Shown here piece after piece: positions 1-8,848 of a DNA stretch of 32,556 nucleotides. Origin of the DNA: an uncultured Paracoccaceae bacterium (lineage in GTDB: Bacteria > Pseudomonadota > Alphaproteobacteria > Rhodobacterales > Rhodobacteraceae); contig CAJJBH010000007.1 in assembly GCA_905182355.1 (NCBI GenBank), forward strand, positions 1-32,556. The letters are read 5' to 3'. The translations under genes and the position numbers were made by a program. Numbering within the stretch: position 1 is the first letter of the stretch; every line of letters begins with the position of its first letter. Below the pieces are notes generated by a model. The model made no database searches and had not been told where the DNA came from. It saw only the letters and a list, made by a program, of their open reading frames with translations.

Positions 1-177
1 GATGCACAGCACGGGTTCGCCGCCAAGGGTCAATAGGTCGCTAAATCGTGCGGCGTCCAGCGTTTCTGCGGCCAAAACTAGGACCGATGTTTCGCCAGAC
101 AGAACAACAGGCACGCCCATGCGCAGATCAGCTTTGGCGCGGGCAAGCCGTTCGATTATGGTTGGGGCGAATGCCAT
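1..177 (-). CDS. ribA: Partial GTP cyclohydrolase II-like protein (RibA), N-terminal 59 residues
   Basis: Only the first 59 codons are in the window; the gene runs off the left edge. It starts with ATG (complement of 175-177) and reads MAFAPTIIERLARAKADLRM, followed by a GVPVVL stretch and an LVLAAETLDAARF segment. This pattern resembles the N-terminus of rhodobacteral RibA proteins, which open GTP in the first committed step of riboflavin synthesis. The catalytic zinc-binding cysteines lie further in and cannot be seen, so the call rests on N-terminal resemblance recalled from the family. It is transcribed divergently from the response regulator, across a 159-base gap. An unrelated cytosolic enzyme cannot be excluded from so short a fragment. 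Confidence 0.55.
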   Translation of the reverse strand, partial: MAFAPTIIERLARAKADLRMGVPVVLSGETSVLVLAAETLDAARFSDLLTLGGEPVLCI

Positions 178-336
178 GTTACAACTTTCCTATGTGTCAC
201 ACAGATTACTTATGCCAAAGTGTAGGGAATTGAAACATTTGCCCTTGTCCCGACACGAGGCTGTGTAATTCGCGCAAAAACCTTGCCGTTTGGGTTGATT
301 GCCCTCATTTAAGATACAATACAAGGGAATATATCC

Positions 337-1023
337 ATGGCACAATTGAAGAAAATCCTGCTGGTTGATGACGATGATGACCTGCGCGAAGCGTTGAGCG
401 AACAGCTGATCATGACCGAAGACTTTGATGTTTTTGAAGCTGCGAATGGGCATGATGCGATGGATCGGGCCAAAGAAGCGCTTTATGATTTGGTGATCTT
501 GGATGTTGGTTTGCCCGATACCGATGGCCGTGAATTGTGCCGTTTGATGCGCAAGCAAGGTGTGAAGAGCCCGATTTTGATGCTGACTGGCCATGACAGT
601 GATTCTGACACAATTTTGGGTCTGGACGCGGGTGCCAATGATTACGTTAGCAAACCGTTCAAGTTCCCTGTTTTACTGGCCCGGATTCGGGCCCAATTGC
701 GCCAGCATGAACAATCCGAGGACGCAGTTTTCACACTTGGGCCTTACACGTTTAAGCCGTCGATGAAGATGTTGATCACAGAGGACGAGCGTAAGATACG
801 CCTGACTGAAAAAGAGACCAACATCCTTAAGTTCTTGTACCGCTCGAACGATGGAGTTGTTGCCCGCGATGTGCTGCTGCACGAGGTTTGGGGGTACAAC
901 GCAGGCGTCACGACGCACACGCTGGAAACCCACATTTATCGCCTGCGTCAAAAGATCGAACCTGATCCCTCAAACGCACGTTTGTTGGTGACGGAATCAG
1001 GTGGCTATCGTTTGATGTCCTAA
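337..1023 (+). CDS. OmpR/PhoB-family two-component response regulator
   Basis: A 228-residue regulator with a receiver domain (about residues 5-120) and a C-terminal winged-helix DNA-binding domain (about 130-227). The acidic pocket VDDDDD lies at residues 10-15, the phosphoacceptor is D56 in VILDVGLPD, the switch Thr is T84 and the conserved Lys is K106 in SKPF. The output domain has the typical EVWGYN and THTLETHIYRLRQKIE recognition-helix region and ends in GGYRL. No histidine kinase gene lies beside it, so the partner is encoded elsewhere. The sequence, especially LREALSEQL and the FKFPVLLARIRAQLRQHEQS linker, reminds me of the conserved alphaproteobacterial CenR-type envelope regulators. 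That assignment is tentative, so no symbol is given. A terminator follows at 1075-1102. Confidence 0.93.
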   Translation: MAQLKKILLVDDDDDLREALSEQLIMTEDFDVFEAANGHDAMDRAKEALYDLVILDVGLPDTDGRELCRLMRKQGVKSPILMLTGHDSDSDTILGLDAGANDYVSKPFKFPVLLARIRAQLRQHEQSEDAVFTLGPYTFKPSMKMLITEDERKIRLTEKETNILKFLYRSNDGVVARDVLLHEVWGYNAGVTTHTLETHIYRLRQKIEPDPSNARLLVTESGGYRLMS

Positions 1024-1074
1024 CCGTTTCCGCCGTACGTCCGGATCATGACGTGCATCCTCCCTGTTGGACTT

Positions 1075-1102
1075 GACCGGACCTTTGTGTTCGGTCTTTT
1101 TT
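1075..1102 (+). terminator. Rho-independent terminator after the response regulator
   Basis: An 8-bp stem GACCGGAC (1075-1082) pairs with GTTCGGTC (1089-1096), including one G-T wobble, around a 6-base loop. It is followed by six T residues (1097-1102). It sits about 50 bases after the response regulator stop and before the reductase gene, so it separates two transcription units. Confidence 0.75.
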
Positions 1103-1190
1103 GTTTCGGATTGATCGTGACGTCGGGTTTGAAGTGCACACGACCGAATCCATCGGCATGGTCTGGGCAAACAACATAAAGGACAGATCG

Positions 1191-2165
1191 ATGAAAAAAG
1201 TCATTTACGAAGAGTTTGGCAACCCAGTTGAAGTTCTCAAAGTGGTTGAGATGGATCAAGATGTTCTGACCGAGGGTCAAGCCCGCGTTGATATTCTGCG
1301 TTCCCCAATCAATCCAAGTGATTTGATCCAGATTTCTGGAAACTACGGTGTGCGTCCACCATTGCCTGCGACTGCGGGCAACGAAGGCTTGGGCCGTGTG
1401 ACGGAAGTGAATGGCAGAGGTATCGCTGTGGGTCAGTTGGTGCTGGTCCCTGCGGGTGTCGGCACTTGGGTCACCGAAATCGTGGCCGATGTTCGCCACC
1501 TGATCCCTATGCCTGAGGGCGATTTGGATCAGCTGTGCATGTTGATGGTGAATCCCGCGACGGCGCAATTACTGCTGACTGAATTTGTTGATTTGAAAGA
1601 GGGCGATTGGATGATCCAGTCTGCCGCAAATTCCGCCGTTGGAATGTATCTAGTTCAATTGGCCAAAACGCGCGGTGTTAAAGTTGTAAGCGTGGTGCGC
1701 CGCGAAAGCGCTGTGGCGGATTTGAAAGCTGTGGGTGCGGATGTTGTGATCGTCGATAGCCCTGATTTGGCTAAGGACGTGAAGGCCGCAACTGGCGCGA
1801 AGATGAAGCTGGCAGTGGATGCCGTTGCTGGCGATACCGCTGGTCGTTTGGCGGACACGCTGGAACGTGGTGGTACATTGGTAAATTATGGTGGCATGTC
1901 CAACCAACCGTCCGCATTGGGCGCAGCTGCGTTGATTTTTAATGATGTCGTGGTCCGTGGGTTCTGGTTGGTTCTTTGGTTTGAAAAAGCCAGCAAAGAG
2001 CAACGTATGAGCGTTTATGCAGCCTTGACCCAAGCGGTCGCCAAGGGTGAATTATACGCACCAATCGACAAGGTGTTTGCCTTGGACGACATTGCAGAAG
2101 CTGCCCGATATTCATGGGCTGGCGGGCGTAGCGGTAAAGTTTTGGTGGCACCCAACGGCATCTAA
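1191..2165 (+). CDS. Zinc-independent medium-chain dehydrogenase/reductase, 2-enoyl thioester reductase (MECR)-like
   Basis: A 324-residue MDR-superfamily oxidoreductase. ATG 1191 is chosen over an upstream in-frame start at 1101 because AAGGA lies a few bases upstream and the protein then begins at the family's usual beta strand. INPSDLIQISGNYG (about residues 40-53) followed by PATAGNEG matches the MECR/Etr1 active-site region, with Y52 as candidate catalytic tyrosine. AANSAVG (145-151) is the nucleotide-binding turn, and the Arg pair R170-R171 suggests NADPH. The zinc-binding Cys/His set of true alcohol dehydrogenases is absent. Known family members reduce trans-2-enoyl thioesters in fatty acid synthesis or act as quinone reductases; which applies here cannot be read from sequence. 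Confidence 0.85.
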   Translation: MKKVIYEEFGNPVEVLKVVEMDQDVLTEGQARVDILRSPINPSDLIQISGNYGVRPPLPATAGNEGLGRVTEVNGRGIAVGQLVLVPAGVGTWVTEIVADVRHLIPMPEGDLDQLCMLMVNPATAQLLLTEFVDLKEGDWMIQSAANSAVGMYLVQLAKTRGVKVVSVVRRESAVADLKAVGADVVIVDSPDLAKDVKAATGAKMKLAVDAVAGDTAGRLADTLERGGTLVNYGGMSNQPSALGAAALIFNDVVVRGFWLVLWFEKASKEQRMSVYAALTQAVAKGELYAPIDKVFALDDIAEAARYSWAGGRSGKVLVAPNGI

Positions 2166-2177
2166 TTGATCAATGGG

Positions 2178-2201
2178 TGTGGGCGGCGTAGGTTGCCCAC
2201 A
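2178..2201 (+). repeat. Short hairpin between the reductase and exonuclease III genes
   Basis: TGTGGGC (2178-2184) and GCCCACA (2195-2201) form a perfect 7-bp inverted repeat with a 10-base loop. No T tract follows, so it is at best a weak terminator or an mRNA-end stabiliser between the two forward genes. Confidence 0.35.
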
Positions 2202-2224
2202 AACCCTAATCAAAGGACGCGCAC

Positions 2225-3013
2225 ATGTCATTTACCCTTGCCACTTGGAACATCAATTCAGTCCGTCTGCGCGAGCCGATTGTTCTGAAAGTATTGCAAG
2301 AACAGGGGCCAGATGTTCTGTGCCTGCAAGAATGCAAAAGCCCCGTTGATAAAATCCCGATGGAGGGCTTTGCTGCAGCAGGATACACCCATTCAGTTGC
2401 CCGCGGCCAGAAGGGATATAACGGTGTTATGATCCTGTCCAAGCTGCCGATTGAAGAGGTCGCAGCCGAAGATTTCGCATCCCTTGGTCATGCCCGCCAT
2501 ATCGCGGGTCGCCTTGAAAATGGTGTGACGATCCACAATTTCTATGTCCCTGCGGGGGGTGATAAACCTGACCGCGAAGTGAACGAGAAGTTTGGTCAGA
2601 AATTGGATTACCTCACTGAGATGCGCGATTGGTTTAAGGCGAACACGCCGAAAAAATCGATCCTTGTTGGGGATTTGAACATTGCCCCGCTTGAACACGA
2701 TGTTTGGGATCACAAGAAGATGCTTAAGATCGTTAGCCACACGCAGGTCGAGATCGATCATTTTAACGACGTGATGGCGGCTGGTGATTGGGTTGATGTG
2801 ACACGTCAGGATATTCCTGAAGGGCTTTTGTACAGCTGGTGGTCCTACCGCGCCAAAGATTGGGATACGGCTGACAAGGGCCGCCGGTTGGATCATGTTT
2901 GGGCCACGTCGGATATTTCCGCCTCTGCCCACTCCAGTCGTGTGTTACGCGATGCCCGCGGTTGGGAAAAACCCAGCGACCACGCGCCTGTTTTTGCGAC
3001 GTTTGACCTTTGA
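2225..3013 (+). CDS. xthA: Exodeoxyribonuclease III (AP endonuclease, EEP superfamily)
   Basis: A 262-residue enzyme close to the usual family length. It cleaves DNA at abasic sites and has 3'-5' exonuclease activity in base excision repair. Family catalytic residues are all visible: N9 (ATWNIN), E36 (LQECK), Y107 (NFYVPAGG), D150 and N152 (VGDLNIAP), and the terminal D252-H253 pair in SDHAPV. An AAAGGA ribosome site lies about 8 bases before the ATG. It sits forward between the reductase and the thioredoxin-TPR gene. In related Rhodobacterales I recall xth near ftsK and lolA, which is broadly consistent with this neighbourhood. Confidence 0.95.
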   Translation: MSFTLATWNINSVRLREPIVLKVLQEQGPDVLCLQECKSPVDKIPMEGFAAAGYTHSVARGQKGYNGVMILSKLPIEEVAAEDFASLGHARHIAGRLENGVTIHNFYVPAGGDKPDREVNEKFGQKLDYLTEMRDWFKANTPKKSILVGDLNIAPLEHDVWDHKKMLKIVSHTQVEIDHFNDVMAAGDWVDVTRQDIPEGLLYSWWSYRAKDWDTADKGRRLDHVWATSDISASAHSSRVLRDARGWEKPSDHAPVFATFDL

Positions 3014-3081
3014 ATTCAGGACAATCATGCGCATATAGGGTCAACGCCTAACGCATTGCCCGATTGAGAAAGGAACTTACG

Positions 3082-4008
3082 ATGATAGATTTAGGATTGT
3101 CGACAACGTCCGCGCCCGCCGTGGATGCCGATTTGATTAAGGATGCAACCGAAGCCTCGTTTATGGCTGACGTAATCGAGATGTCGCAAACGATCCCCGT
3201 GATTGTGGATTTTTGGGCCCCTTGGTGTGGTCCGTGCAAGACCCTTGGCCCGATGCTGGAAGACGCGGTGCGTGCCGTCAAAGGCGCGGTCAAAATGGTC
3301 AAAGTTAACGCGGATGAATGTCAGAGCCTAACAGGTCAGTTGCAAATCCAATCGCTGCCGACAGTCTATGCGTTTTTCGAGGGCAAACCAGTTGATGGAT
3401 TCCAAGGTGCTGTGCCGCAATCCGAGATCAGTGAATTTGTCGCGCGTGTTGTCAAAATGGGGGGCGGTGAAACGCCTGCTGATACCTTGAACGACGCCGT
3501 TGAAGCGGCTGAAGATATGTTGACGGACGGTGAAGCAGATGATGCGTCGCAAACATTTAGTGCGATCCTAGGCGAAGACCCAAACCATGCGGGCGCTTAC
3601 GGCGGTTTGGTGCGGTCCCATATTGCGATGGGCGATCTGGACCAAGCAGAGGCAGTGTTGAACGGTGCCCCAGCCGAGATTTCAGCAAGCCCGGAATTGG
3701 AAGCGGCGGCCGCGCAATTGGCGTTGGCCCGTCAGGCAGCTGATGCGGGTCCAGTCGCCGAATTGACCGCGGCGGTTGATGCCGATGAAACAGATCACCA
3801 AGCGCGTTTTGATCTGGCGCAGGCCCTACATGCAAATGATGATGCGCAAGGTGCTGTTGATCAATTGATTGAATTGTTTCGCCGTGATCGTGACTGGAAT
3901 GAAGGCGCTGCAAAGGCGCAATTGTTCACTGTTTTCGATGCGCTGAAGCCAAATGATCCGATTGTTTTGAATGGCCGTCGCAAATTAAGCACGTTGATAT
4001 TTGCCTGA
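3082..4008 (+). CDS. Thioredoxin-domain protein with C-terminal TPR-like region (CnoX/YbbN family)
   Basis: A 308-residue protein. ATG 3082 is preferred over an in-frame TTG at 3064 because AAAGGAA lies just upstream. An N-terminal thioredoxin domain (about 25-135) carries the intact redox motif WCGPC with C49 and C52. The C-terminal half (about 145-300) is Ala-rich helical sequence of the TPR-like type typical of YbbN/CnoX. Known CnoX proteins protect substrates from oxidative or thermal aggregation and hand them to GroEL or DnaK. E. coli CnoX lacks a normal CXXC, whereas the Caulobacter type has one; this protein is of the second type. It heads a likely operon with the LON-domain and Trm112 genes (27-base gap, then an ATGA overlap). 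Confidence 0.9.
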   Translation: MIDLGLSTTSAPAVDADLIKDATEASFMADVIEMSQTIPVIVDFWAPWCGPCKTLGPMLEDAVRAVKGAVKMVKVNADECQSLTGQLQIQSLPTVYAFFEGKPVDGFQGAVPQSEISEFVARVVKMGGGETPADTLNDAVEAAEDMLTDGEADDASQTFSAILGEDPNHAGAYGGLVRSHIAMGDLDQAEAVLNGAPAEISASPELEAAAAQLALARQAADAGPVAELTAAVDADETDHQARFDLAQALHANDDAQGAVDQLIELFRRDRDWNEGAAKAQLFTVFDALKPNDPIVLNGRRKLSTLIFA

Positions 4009-4035
4009 TCGTTTTGGCGGGCTAAGTACATTTTT

Positions 4036-4680
4036 ATGATAAAATCAATTGATCTTCCGAATGTAATTTCGGTCTTCCCATTGGCGGGAGCGTTGCTATT
4101 GCCGCGTGCTCGTCTTCCTTTGAACCTGTTTGAGACAAGTTATCTGCAAATGTTTGATGATGCTTTGAAAACGGAGGGGCGTTTGATTGGCATGGTCCAA
4201 CCCAACGAGGTTGTTGGCCGCGATGGCCATGGCCTTCACAAGATTGGCTGCGCCGGGCGAATTACCCAATTCTCCGAGACAGAAGACGGAAGATACATGG
4301 TAACCCTTGCTGGCGTTTCGCGGTTTCGCGTTGTCAAAGAGATCGAAGGGTTTTCTCCCTACCGTAAATGCGAAGTGAACTGGGAGGGCTTTGATCGAGA
4401 TTTAGGCAAAGTCGAGCAAGATGTGGTTTTTAACCGGAAACCGTTTCTGAAGCAGTTGAGCAAGTATTTTGAAGCCAAAGGCTTGTCTGCCGACTGGGAG
4501 ACATTGGAAGAGGCAGAAGATGAGTTGCTGATCAATTCATTGTCGATGATGATGGATTTTGAACCAGAGGATAAACAGGCGTTGCTTGAAGCCCCATGCC
4601 TTAGCACCCGCCGTGAAACATTGGTGACGTTGATAGAATACAGCCTACTTGGCGGCGAAAGTGGAGATATGATACAATGA
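4036..4680 (+). CDS. LON peptidase substrate-binding domain protein
   Basis: A 214-residue cytoplasmic protein containing only the N-terminal substrate-binding (LAN/PUA-like) domain of Lon: [20 protein letters not shown] near the start, then [17 protein letters not shown] and [13 protein letters not shown]. No ATPase or protease domain follows. Stand-alone proteins of this family are common in alphaproteobacteria beside trm112 and the UbiH-like hydroxylase; the function is not established. It follows the CnoX-like gene by 27 bases, and its TGA overlaps the ATG of the next gene in ATGA, indicating translational coupling. Confidence 0.9.
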   Translation: MIKSIDLPNVISVFPLAGALLLPRARLPLNLFETSYLQMFDDALKTEGRLIGMVQPNEVVGRDGHGLHKIGCAGRITQFSETEDGRYMVTLAGVSRFRVVKEIEGFSPYRKCEVNWEGFDRDLGKVEQDVVFNRKPFLKQLSKYFEAKGLSADWETLEEAEDELLINSLSMMMDFEPEDKQALLEAPCLSTRRETLVTLIEYSLLGGESGDMIQ

Positions 4681-4859
4681 GCAGTGAAATGACAGTTGAG
4701 CGTCGCATGTTGGAGGCCTTGATTTGCCCGCGCACGCAGACCGCTTTGCGCTATGATGCAGAGGCACAGGAATTGATTTCTAAAGTCGCCAATCTGGCTT
4801 ACCCCATCCGCAACGGCATTCCTGTCATGTTGGAAGACGAGGCACGGGTTTTAGACTGA
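4677..4859 (+). CDS. Trm112 family zinc-ribbon-like small protein
   Basis: A 60-residue protein of the Trm112/UPF0434 family. The sequence has the usual order [14 protein letters not shown], a short strand region, then [17 protein letters not shown]. Only one cysteine (C17) remains of the zinc-ribbon ligands, which is common in bacterial members. In eukaryotes Trm112 activates methyltransferases; bacterial members are proposed to act similarly, but the partner here is unknown. Its start overlaps the preceding stop (ATGA). It ends 3 bases before the stop of the convergent hydroxylase gene, with no visible terminator between them. Confidence 0.92.
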   Translation: MSSEMTVERRMLEALICPRTQTALRYDAEAQELISKVANLAYPIRNGIPVMLEDEARVLD

Positions 4860-4862
4860 ATT

Positions 4863-6077
4863 TCAGGTCATTAAGTCGGGCAGATCACCACTTAATCCAG
4901 CGGCTTCACGGATAATTCCACGCCGCAGACTTGGCACGGCGTTGATTAGTCCCATTCCAAGATCACGGCCCAATCGCAGCAACGGATTGTCGTTTGAAAA
5001 CAATTTGTTGAACGTATCTGTGGTAAGCGCAAGTGCAGTATTATCAAACCTGCGCCATTCTTCATACCGCTTCAGAACTGCCAAATTGCCATAGTCTTCG
5101 CCGCGTTTTTGTGCTTCGGATATGATCTGAACAAGAGCTGCGATATCGCGCATACCGGCGTTCAATCCTTGGCCTGCAATCGGGTGCAATCCGTGGGCCG
5201 CATCCCCTACCAAAGCCACGCGATCCGCTACTAAGCGGTCCGTCATCGACAGTGCAAGAGGGTAGGAATACCGCGCACCTGCCAGTGAAATTTCGCCCAA
5301 GAAATCGCCAAAGCGTGGGCGTAGCATTGTTAGGTATTCTTCGTCAGATAACGCATTGAATGCTGTGGCATTGGCCTCAGTTTCGCTCCAAACTATTGAG
5401 CTGCGATTGCCTGTCAGGGGCAGGATGGCAAGCGGTCCTGCGGGCATAAAGAATTGGTGGGCGATGCCACCGTGCGGTTTTTCGTGTTCGATTGCGCAGA
5501 CAAGTGCTGTTTGACCATACCCCCAACCGATGCGTTTTATGCCAGCACGCTGCGCCGTGCCACTGCCGCGGCCATCACACCCGATCAAGGCGCGGGCTGT
5601 GATGGCCTTGCCTGAGGCAAGCGTCACGGTAATGCCGCCATTTGCAGCGTCTTGGCTTACAACAGTTTGATCCGACAGATGGGTGATGTTGGGATTAGAC
5701 GTGATTGCGTCTAGTAATGTGCGCCGTAAATAACGGTCTTGAACCATATATCCCATTGGTCCGTCTTCTATTTCTGCGTGATCGAAGTGCATGAAAAAAG
5801 GGGAGGGACCTTCGCCAGCGCGGCCATCGCTGACTTTGATTTCCAGCATGCGTTGCGCGTTGTCTTTGATATCGCCCCAAAGCCCGATGTTGTTAAGTAA
5901 GCGTTGCGAGGTTAACGCAACGGCATATGACCGTCCGTCAAAACTGGGGTTTTTACGCACCTTTGTAGTCAGTGCATCAATTACAGTTGTGCTGATCCCT
6001 GCCTGCGCTAGTGCCAGCGCTAGAATAGGGCCGTTTAAACCGCCACCGACGATTGCGATATCTGTATCAAAATTCAT
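4863..6077 (-). CDS. UbiH/UbiF/COQ6-family FAD-dependent hydroxylase
   Basis: About 404 residues from ATG at 6077. Two upstream in-frame ATGs (6164, 6113) would add up to 29 residues but lack a ribosome site, and the first abuts the divergent amidase start. FAD-binding parts are visible: DIAIVGGGLNGPILALALA near residues 6-25, the RSYAV/RYLRRTLLD segment, and the GDAAHGLHPIAGQGLNAGMRD motif typical of this family near residue 285. These enzymes hydroxylate the ubiquinone ring at the membrane using NAD(P)H and O2. Which ring position it uses cannot be told from sequence. It is convergent with trm112. Confidence 0.88.
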   Translation of the reverse strand: MNFDTDIAIVGGGLNGPILALALAQAGISTTVIDALTTKVRKNPSFDGRSYAVALTSQRLLNNIGLWGDIKDNAQRMLEIKVSDGRAGEGPSPFFMHFDHAEIEDGPMGYMVQDRYLRRTLLDAITSNPNITHLSDQTVVSQDAANGGITVTLASGKAITARALIGCDGRGSGTAQRAGIKRIGWGYGQTALVCAIEHEKPHGGIAHQFFMPAGPLAILPLTGNRSSIVWSETEANATAFNALSDEEYLTMLRPRFGDFLGEISLAGARYSYPLALSMTDRLVADRVALVGDAAHGLHPIAGQGLNAGMRDIAALVQIISEAQKRGEDYGNLAVLKRYEEWRRFDNTALALTTDTFNKLFSNDNPLLRLGRDLGMGLINAVPSLRRGIIREAAGLSGDLPDLMT

Positions 6078-6164
6078 ATCCCTTGATATGGGTGTCGTGT
6101 GGGGATTGTCCATGCGTGGTTGCGTCGCTACCATTTGGTCAAATAAATTATCGGAGCGTGACAC

Positions 6165-7493
6165 ATGAATGTTTGGTTAAAGATGACAGCCTGCGATTTG
6201 GGTCGCGGTATTGAAGCTGGCAAGATTGATCCTGTGGCCCTGACACAAACCTACCTTGATGCGATTGAAGCTCATGAATTGAAGGATCAGATTTATGCGC
6301 GTGTGACGTCGGACCGTGCCTTGGCAGAAGCGAAGGCAGCGTCCGCGCGTACGAAGGCAGGTCAGCGGTTGTCACTGCTTGATGGTGTGCCGGTCAGTTG
6401 GAAAGACCTGTTCGATACGGCAGGTATTGGAACGGAAGCTGGCACTAAGTTGCTGAAAGGCCGTGTGCCCGATCAAGACGCGGTTGTGCTGGCGAATGCA
6501 ACGGCAATGGGGTTGGTCTGTTTGGGCAAAACCCACATGAGCGAGTTGGCGTTTTCGGGCCTTGGCTATAACCCGTCCACCAACACGCCGCCCTGCGTGA
6601 ATGACGCTGATGCCGTGCCGGGTGGCTCGTCTTCTGGCGCTGCGGCGTCTGTCGCGTTTGATCTGGCCGCTGCTGGGATCGGGTCTGATACAGGCGGTTC
6701 TGTTCGTATTCCAGCCGCGTGGAATGATCTGGTCGGATTGAAAACCACATCGGGTCGATTGACGCTTGAGGGCGTTGTACCGTTGGCTTTGAAGTTTGAC
6801 ACAGTCGGTCCGCTGACCCGTTCTGTTGAGGATGCCGCGGAACTATTGGCCTTGATGGAAGGTGGTAAGGCTGCTGATTTACGTGGTGCCACGTTAAGGG
6901 GTCGCAAGTTCGCGGTGCTGCGGACCATCGTGTTGGATGATTTACGTGATGCCCCAAAAGCTGCGTTTGAAGCCGCTGTGAAAAAGCTGCAAGCGGCTGG
7001 AGCTGAGATTGAATATATCGAGGTACCAGCGGTGGCCGACGCGCTTGATCTGTCGTCAATCCTGATGACATCCGAGGCATATGGGCTTTGGAAAGATGTC
7101 ATCGAAGCCAATCCTGATGTGATGTTTTCCGAAATTCTTGCGCGTTTTCGAATTGGGGCCAATCACGGGGCTGCTGATTATGTCGCAGCATTGAAAAAGC
7201 TAGATGTGGCTCGCGCCGAATATGATGCAGCCACAGCTGGCTATGACGCTGTGCTTGCCCCATCCTCTGCGATTCTGCCGCCGAATTTAGAGCGGTTGAA
7301 CACGGAGGAGGATTACTACGTCACAGAAAACCTGTTGTCTCTTCGCAATACGAGGGTTGGAAACCTGATGGGCTTGTGTGGTTTGTCCCTGCCAACGGGT
7401 ACGCCGAGTTGTGGGATAATGTTGATGTGTGCGCCGAATATGGAGGAGCACTTGTTGCGTATGGGTTCGGCGGCGGAGGCTGCACTGGCCTAA
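6165..7493 (+). CDS. Amidase signature family hydrolase
   Basis: A 442-residue enzyme with the complete Ser-cisSer-Lys triad of the amidase signature family: K80 (VSWKD), S155 (PGGSSSGAAASV) and S179 (GSDTGGSVRIPAAW). This fold hydrolyses amides, and GatA is one member. No gatC or gatB lies nearby and the protein is shorter than most GatA, so a general amidase is more likely. ATG 6165 has GGAG 8 bases upstream. It is divergent from the hydroxylase and precedes the aminotransferase by 149 bases. The substrate is unknown. Confidence 0.88.
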   Translation: MNVWLKMTACDLGRGIEAGKIDPVALTQTYLDAIEAHELKDQIYARVTSDRALAEAKAASARTKAGQRLSLLDGVPVSWKDLFDTAGIGTEAGTKLLKGRVPDQDAVVLANATAMGLVCLGKTHMSELAFSGLGYNPSTNTPPCVNDADAVPGGSSSGAAASVAFDLAAAGIGSDTGGSVRIPAAWNDLVGLKTTSGRLTLEGVVPLALKFDTVGPLTRSVEDAAELLALMEGGKAADLRGATLRGRKFAVLRTIVLDDLRDAPKAAFEAAVKKLQAAGAEIEYIEVPAVADALDLSSILMTSEAYGLWKDVIEANPDVMFSEILARFRIGANHGAADYVAALKKLDVARAEYDAATAGYDAVLAPSSAILPPNLERLNTEEDYYVTENLLSLRNTRVGNLMGLCGLSLPTGTPSCGIMLMCAPNMEEHLLRMGSAAEAALA

Positions 7494-7642
7494 TTTTGCA
7501 AACACGGGCTTAATTTCGCAAATGGGATGACTCAAAAGCCACATACTTCCGTCTAGGTCTTTGTTTTTCTGGACGAAACCTGTTTGCTTGGATAGTTTGA
7601 AAGAAACGGGCCATAAATGATCCCGATCCTGAGGCATTTTTG

Positions 7643-8827
7643 ATGAAATTTCCCGAGCGGTTTTCGAACCTTCCGGCCTATGCGTTCCCGCGTTTGCGCA
7701 CCCTATTGGATGTGCACGAGGCAGGTGGCGAAGTGGTCCACATGACGATTGGTGAACCCAAGCACGCGTTTCCAGCGTGGGTTACAGACGTGATTTCTGC
7801 AAATGCCACTGGATTTAACCGTTATCCGCCGAACGAAGGTGCGATTGAGTTGCGCCAAGCTTTTTGTGATTGGGCGGCCCGTCGTTACGGTGTGACGCTG
7901 GATCCAGAGGCAAATGTGATGCCTGTCAACGGTACGCGCGAAGGACTTTACAATGCCCCGATGGCGCTGTGTCCTGAGACGAAGAATGGCAAGCGTCCCG
8001 CCATTTTGATGCCAAACCCGTTTTATCAAGTTTATATGCTTGGCAGCATATCATCAGGTGCAGATCCTGTGTTTGTCGCGGCCACTGCTGAAACAAATCA
8101 TTTGCCCGATTACGCAAGTCAGCCTGCCGAGATCTTGGATCGTACTGTAGCAGTTTATATTTGTTCACCCGCCAATCCGCAGGGTGCCGTTGCAAATCGC
8201 GCGTATTGGGCTGCATTGTTGGAATTGGCAGAGAAACATGATTTCCGCATCTTCGCGGATGAATGTTATTCCGAGATCTACAAAGACACCCCTCCCGTCG
8301 GTGCCTTGCAAGTGGCAGCGGAAATGGGCGCTGATCCAGAACGGGTTGTTGCTTTTCACTCGTTGTCCAAGCGATCAAACCTTCCAGGACTGCGGTCTGG
8401 TTTTGTAACGTCAGGTCCAAAGACAATTGCGGAGATACGTCAGCTGCGCACCTATGCAGGGACGCCGTTGCCTCTGCCATTGCAGATGGCGGCCGCTGCA
8501 GTTTGGTCGGATGAAGCGCACGTGATCGAAAACCGCGCGCTGTATCAAGAGAAGTTTGAGATTGCAGATCGCATCCTTGGCAACGTTCAGGGTTACGTCA
8601 GTCCTGAAGCAGGGTTTTTCCTGTGGCTTCCTGTTGAAGACGGCGAAGCAGCCGCATTGAAATTATGGAAAGAGACGGGCGTCCGTGTATTGCCTGGTGC
8701 CTATTTGGCGCAAGACGTGGATGCGGTGAACCCCGGCGCGGGATATATCAGGGTCGCAATGGTGGCCCCAAAAGTGGAAATGACACGTGGATTGGTGGCG
8801 ATCTGCGATTGTTTGTTTCCACAATAA
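7643..8827 (+). CDS. PLP-dependent class I/II aminotransferase (DapC-like)
   Basis: A 394-residue fold-type I aminotransferase. ATG 7643 is preferred to the adjacent TTG at 7640 because GAGG lies 8 bases upstream. Visible family marks are NPFYQVY, SPANPQGAVA (NPxG motif), FADECYSEIY (Asp that contacts PLP) and the Schiff-base lysine K243 in SLSKRSNLPGLRSG, followed by the phosphate-binding Arg. The overall pattern resembles succinyldiaminopimelate aminotransferases of alphaproteobacteria, but substrate prediction from sequence is weak in this family. It lies 21 bases upstream of ftsK in the same direction, probably in one transcription unit. Confidence 0.88.
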   Translation: MKFPERFSNLPAYAFPRLRTLLDVHEAGGEVVHMTIGEPKHAFPAWVTDVISANATGFNRYPPNEGAIELRQAFCDWAARRYGVTLDPEANVMPVNGTREGLYNAPMALCPETKNGKRPAILMPNPFYQVYMLGSISSGADPVFVAATAETNHLPDYASQPAEILDRTVAVYICSPANPQGAVANRAYWAALLELAEKHDFRIFADECYSEIYKDTPPVGALQVAAEMGADPERVVAFHSLSKRSNLPGLRSGFVTSGPKTIAEIRQLRTYAGTPLPLPLQMAAAAVWSDEAHVIENRALYQEKFEIADRILGNVQGYVSPEAGFFLWLPVEDGEAAALKLWKETGVRVLPGAYLAQDVDAVNPGAGYIRVAMVAPKVEMTRGLVAICDCLFPQ

Positions 8828-8848
8828 GAATTTAGGCGAGGTATTAAA

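Noticed and set aside
6078..6164. N-terminal extension of the UbiH-like hydroxylase to the ATG at 6164
   Set aside because: No ribosome site, no family similarity before MNFDTDIAIVGGG, and the extended start abuts the divergent amidase start.
6445..7162. Long reverse frames of about 200 codons inside the amidase gene
   Set aside because: The forward frame carries a complete amidase triad and signature; the reverse frames have low-complexity Pro/Arg/Gln or Ser/Ala-rich composition typical of antisense shadows.
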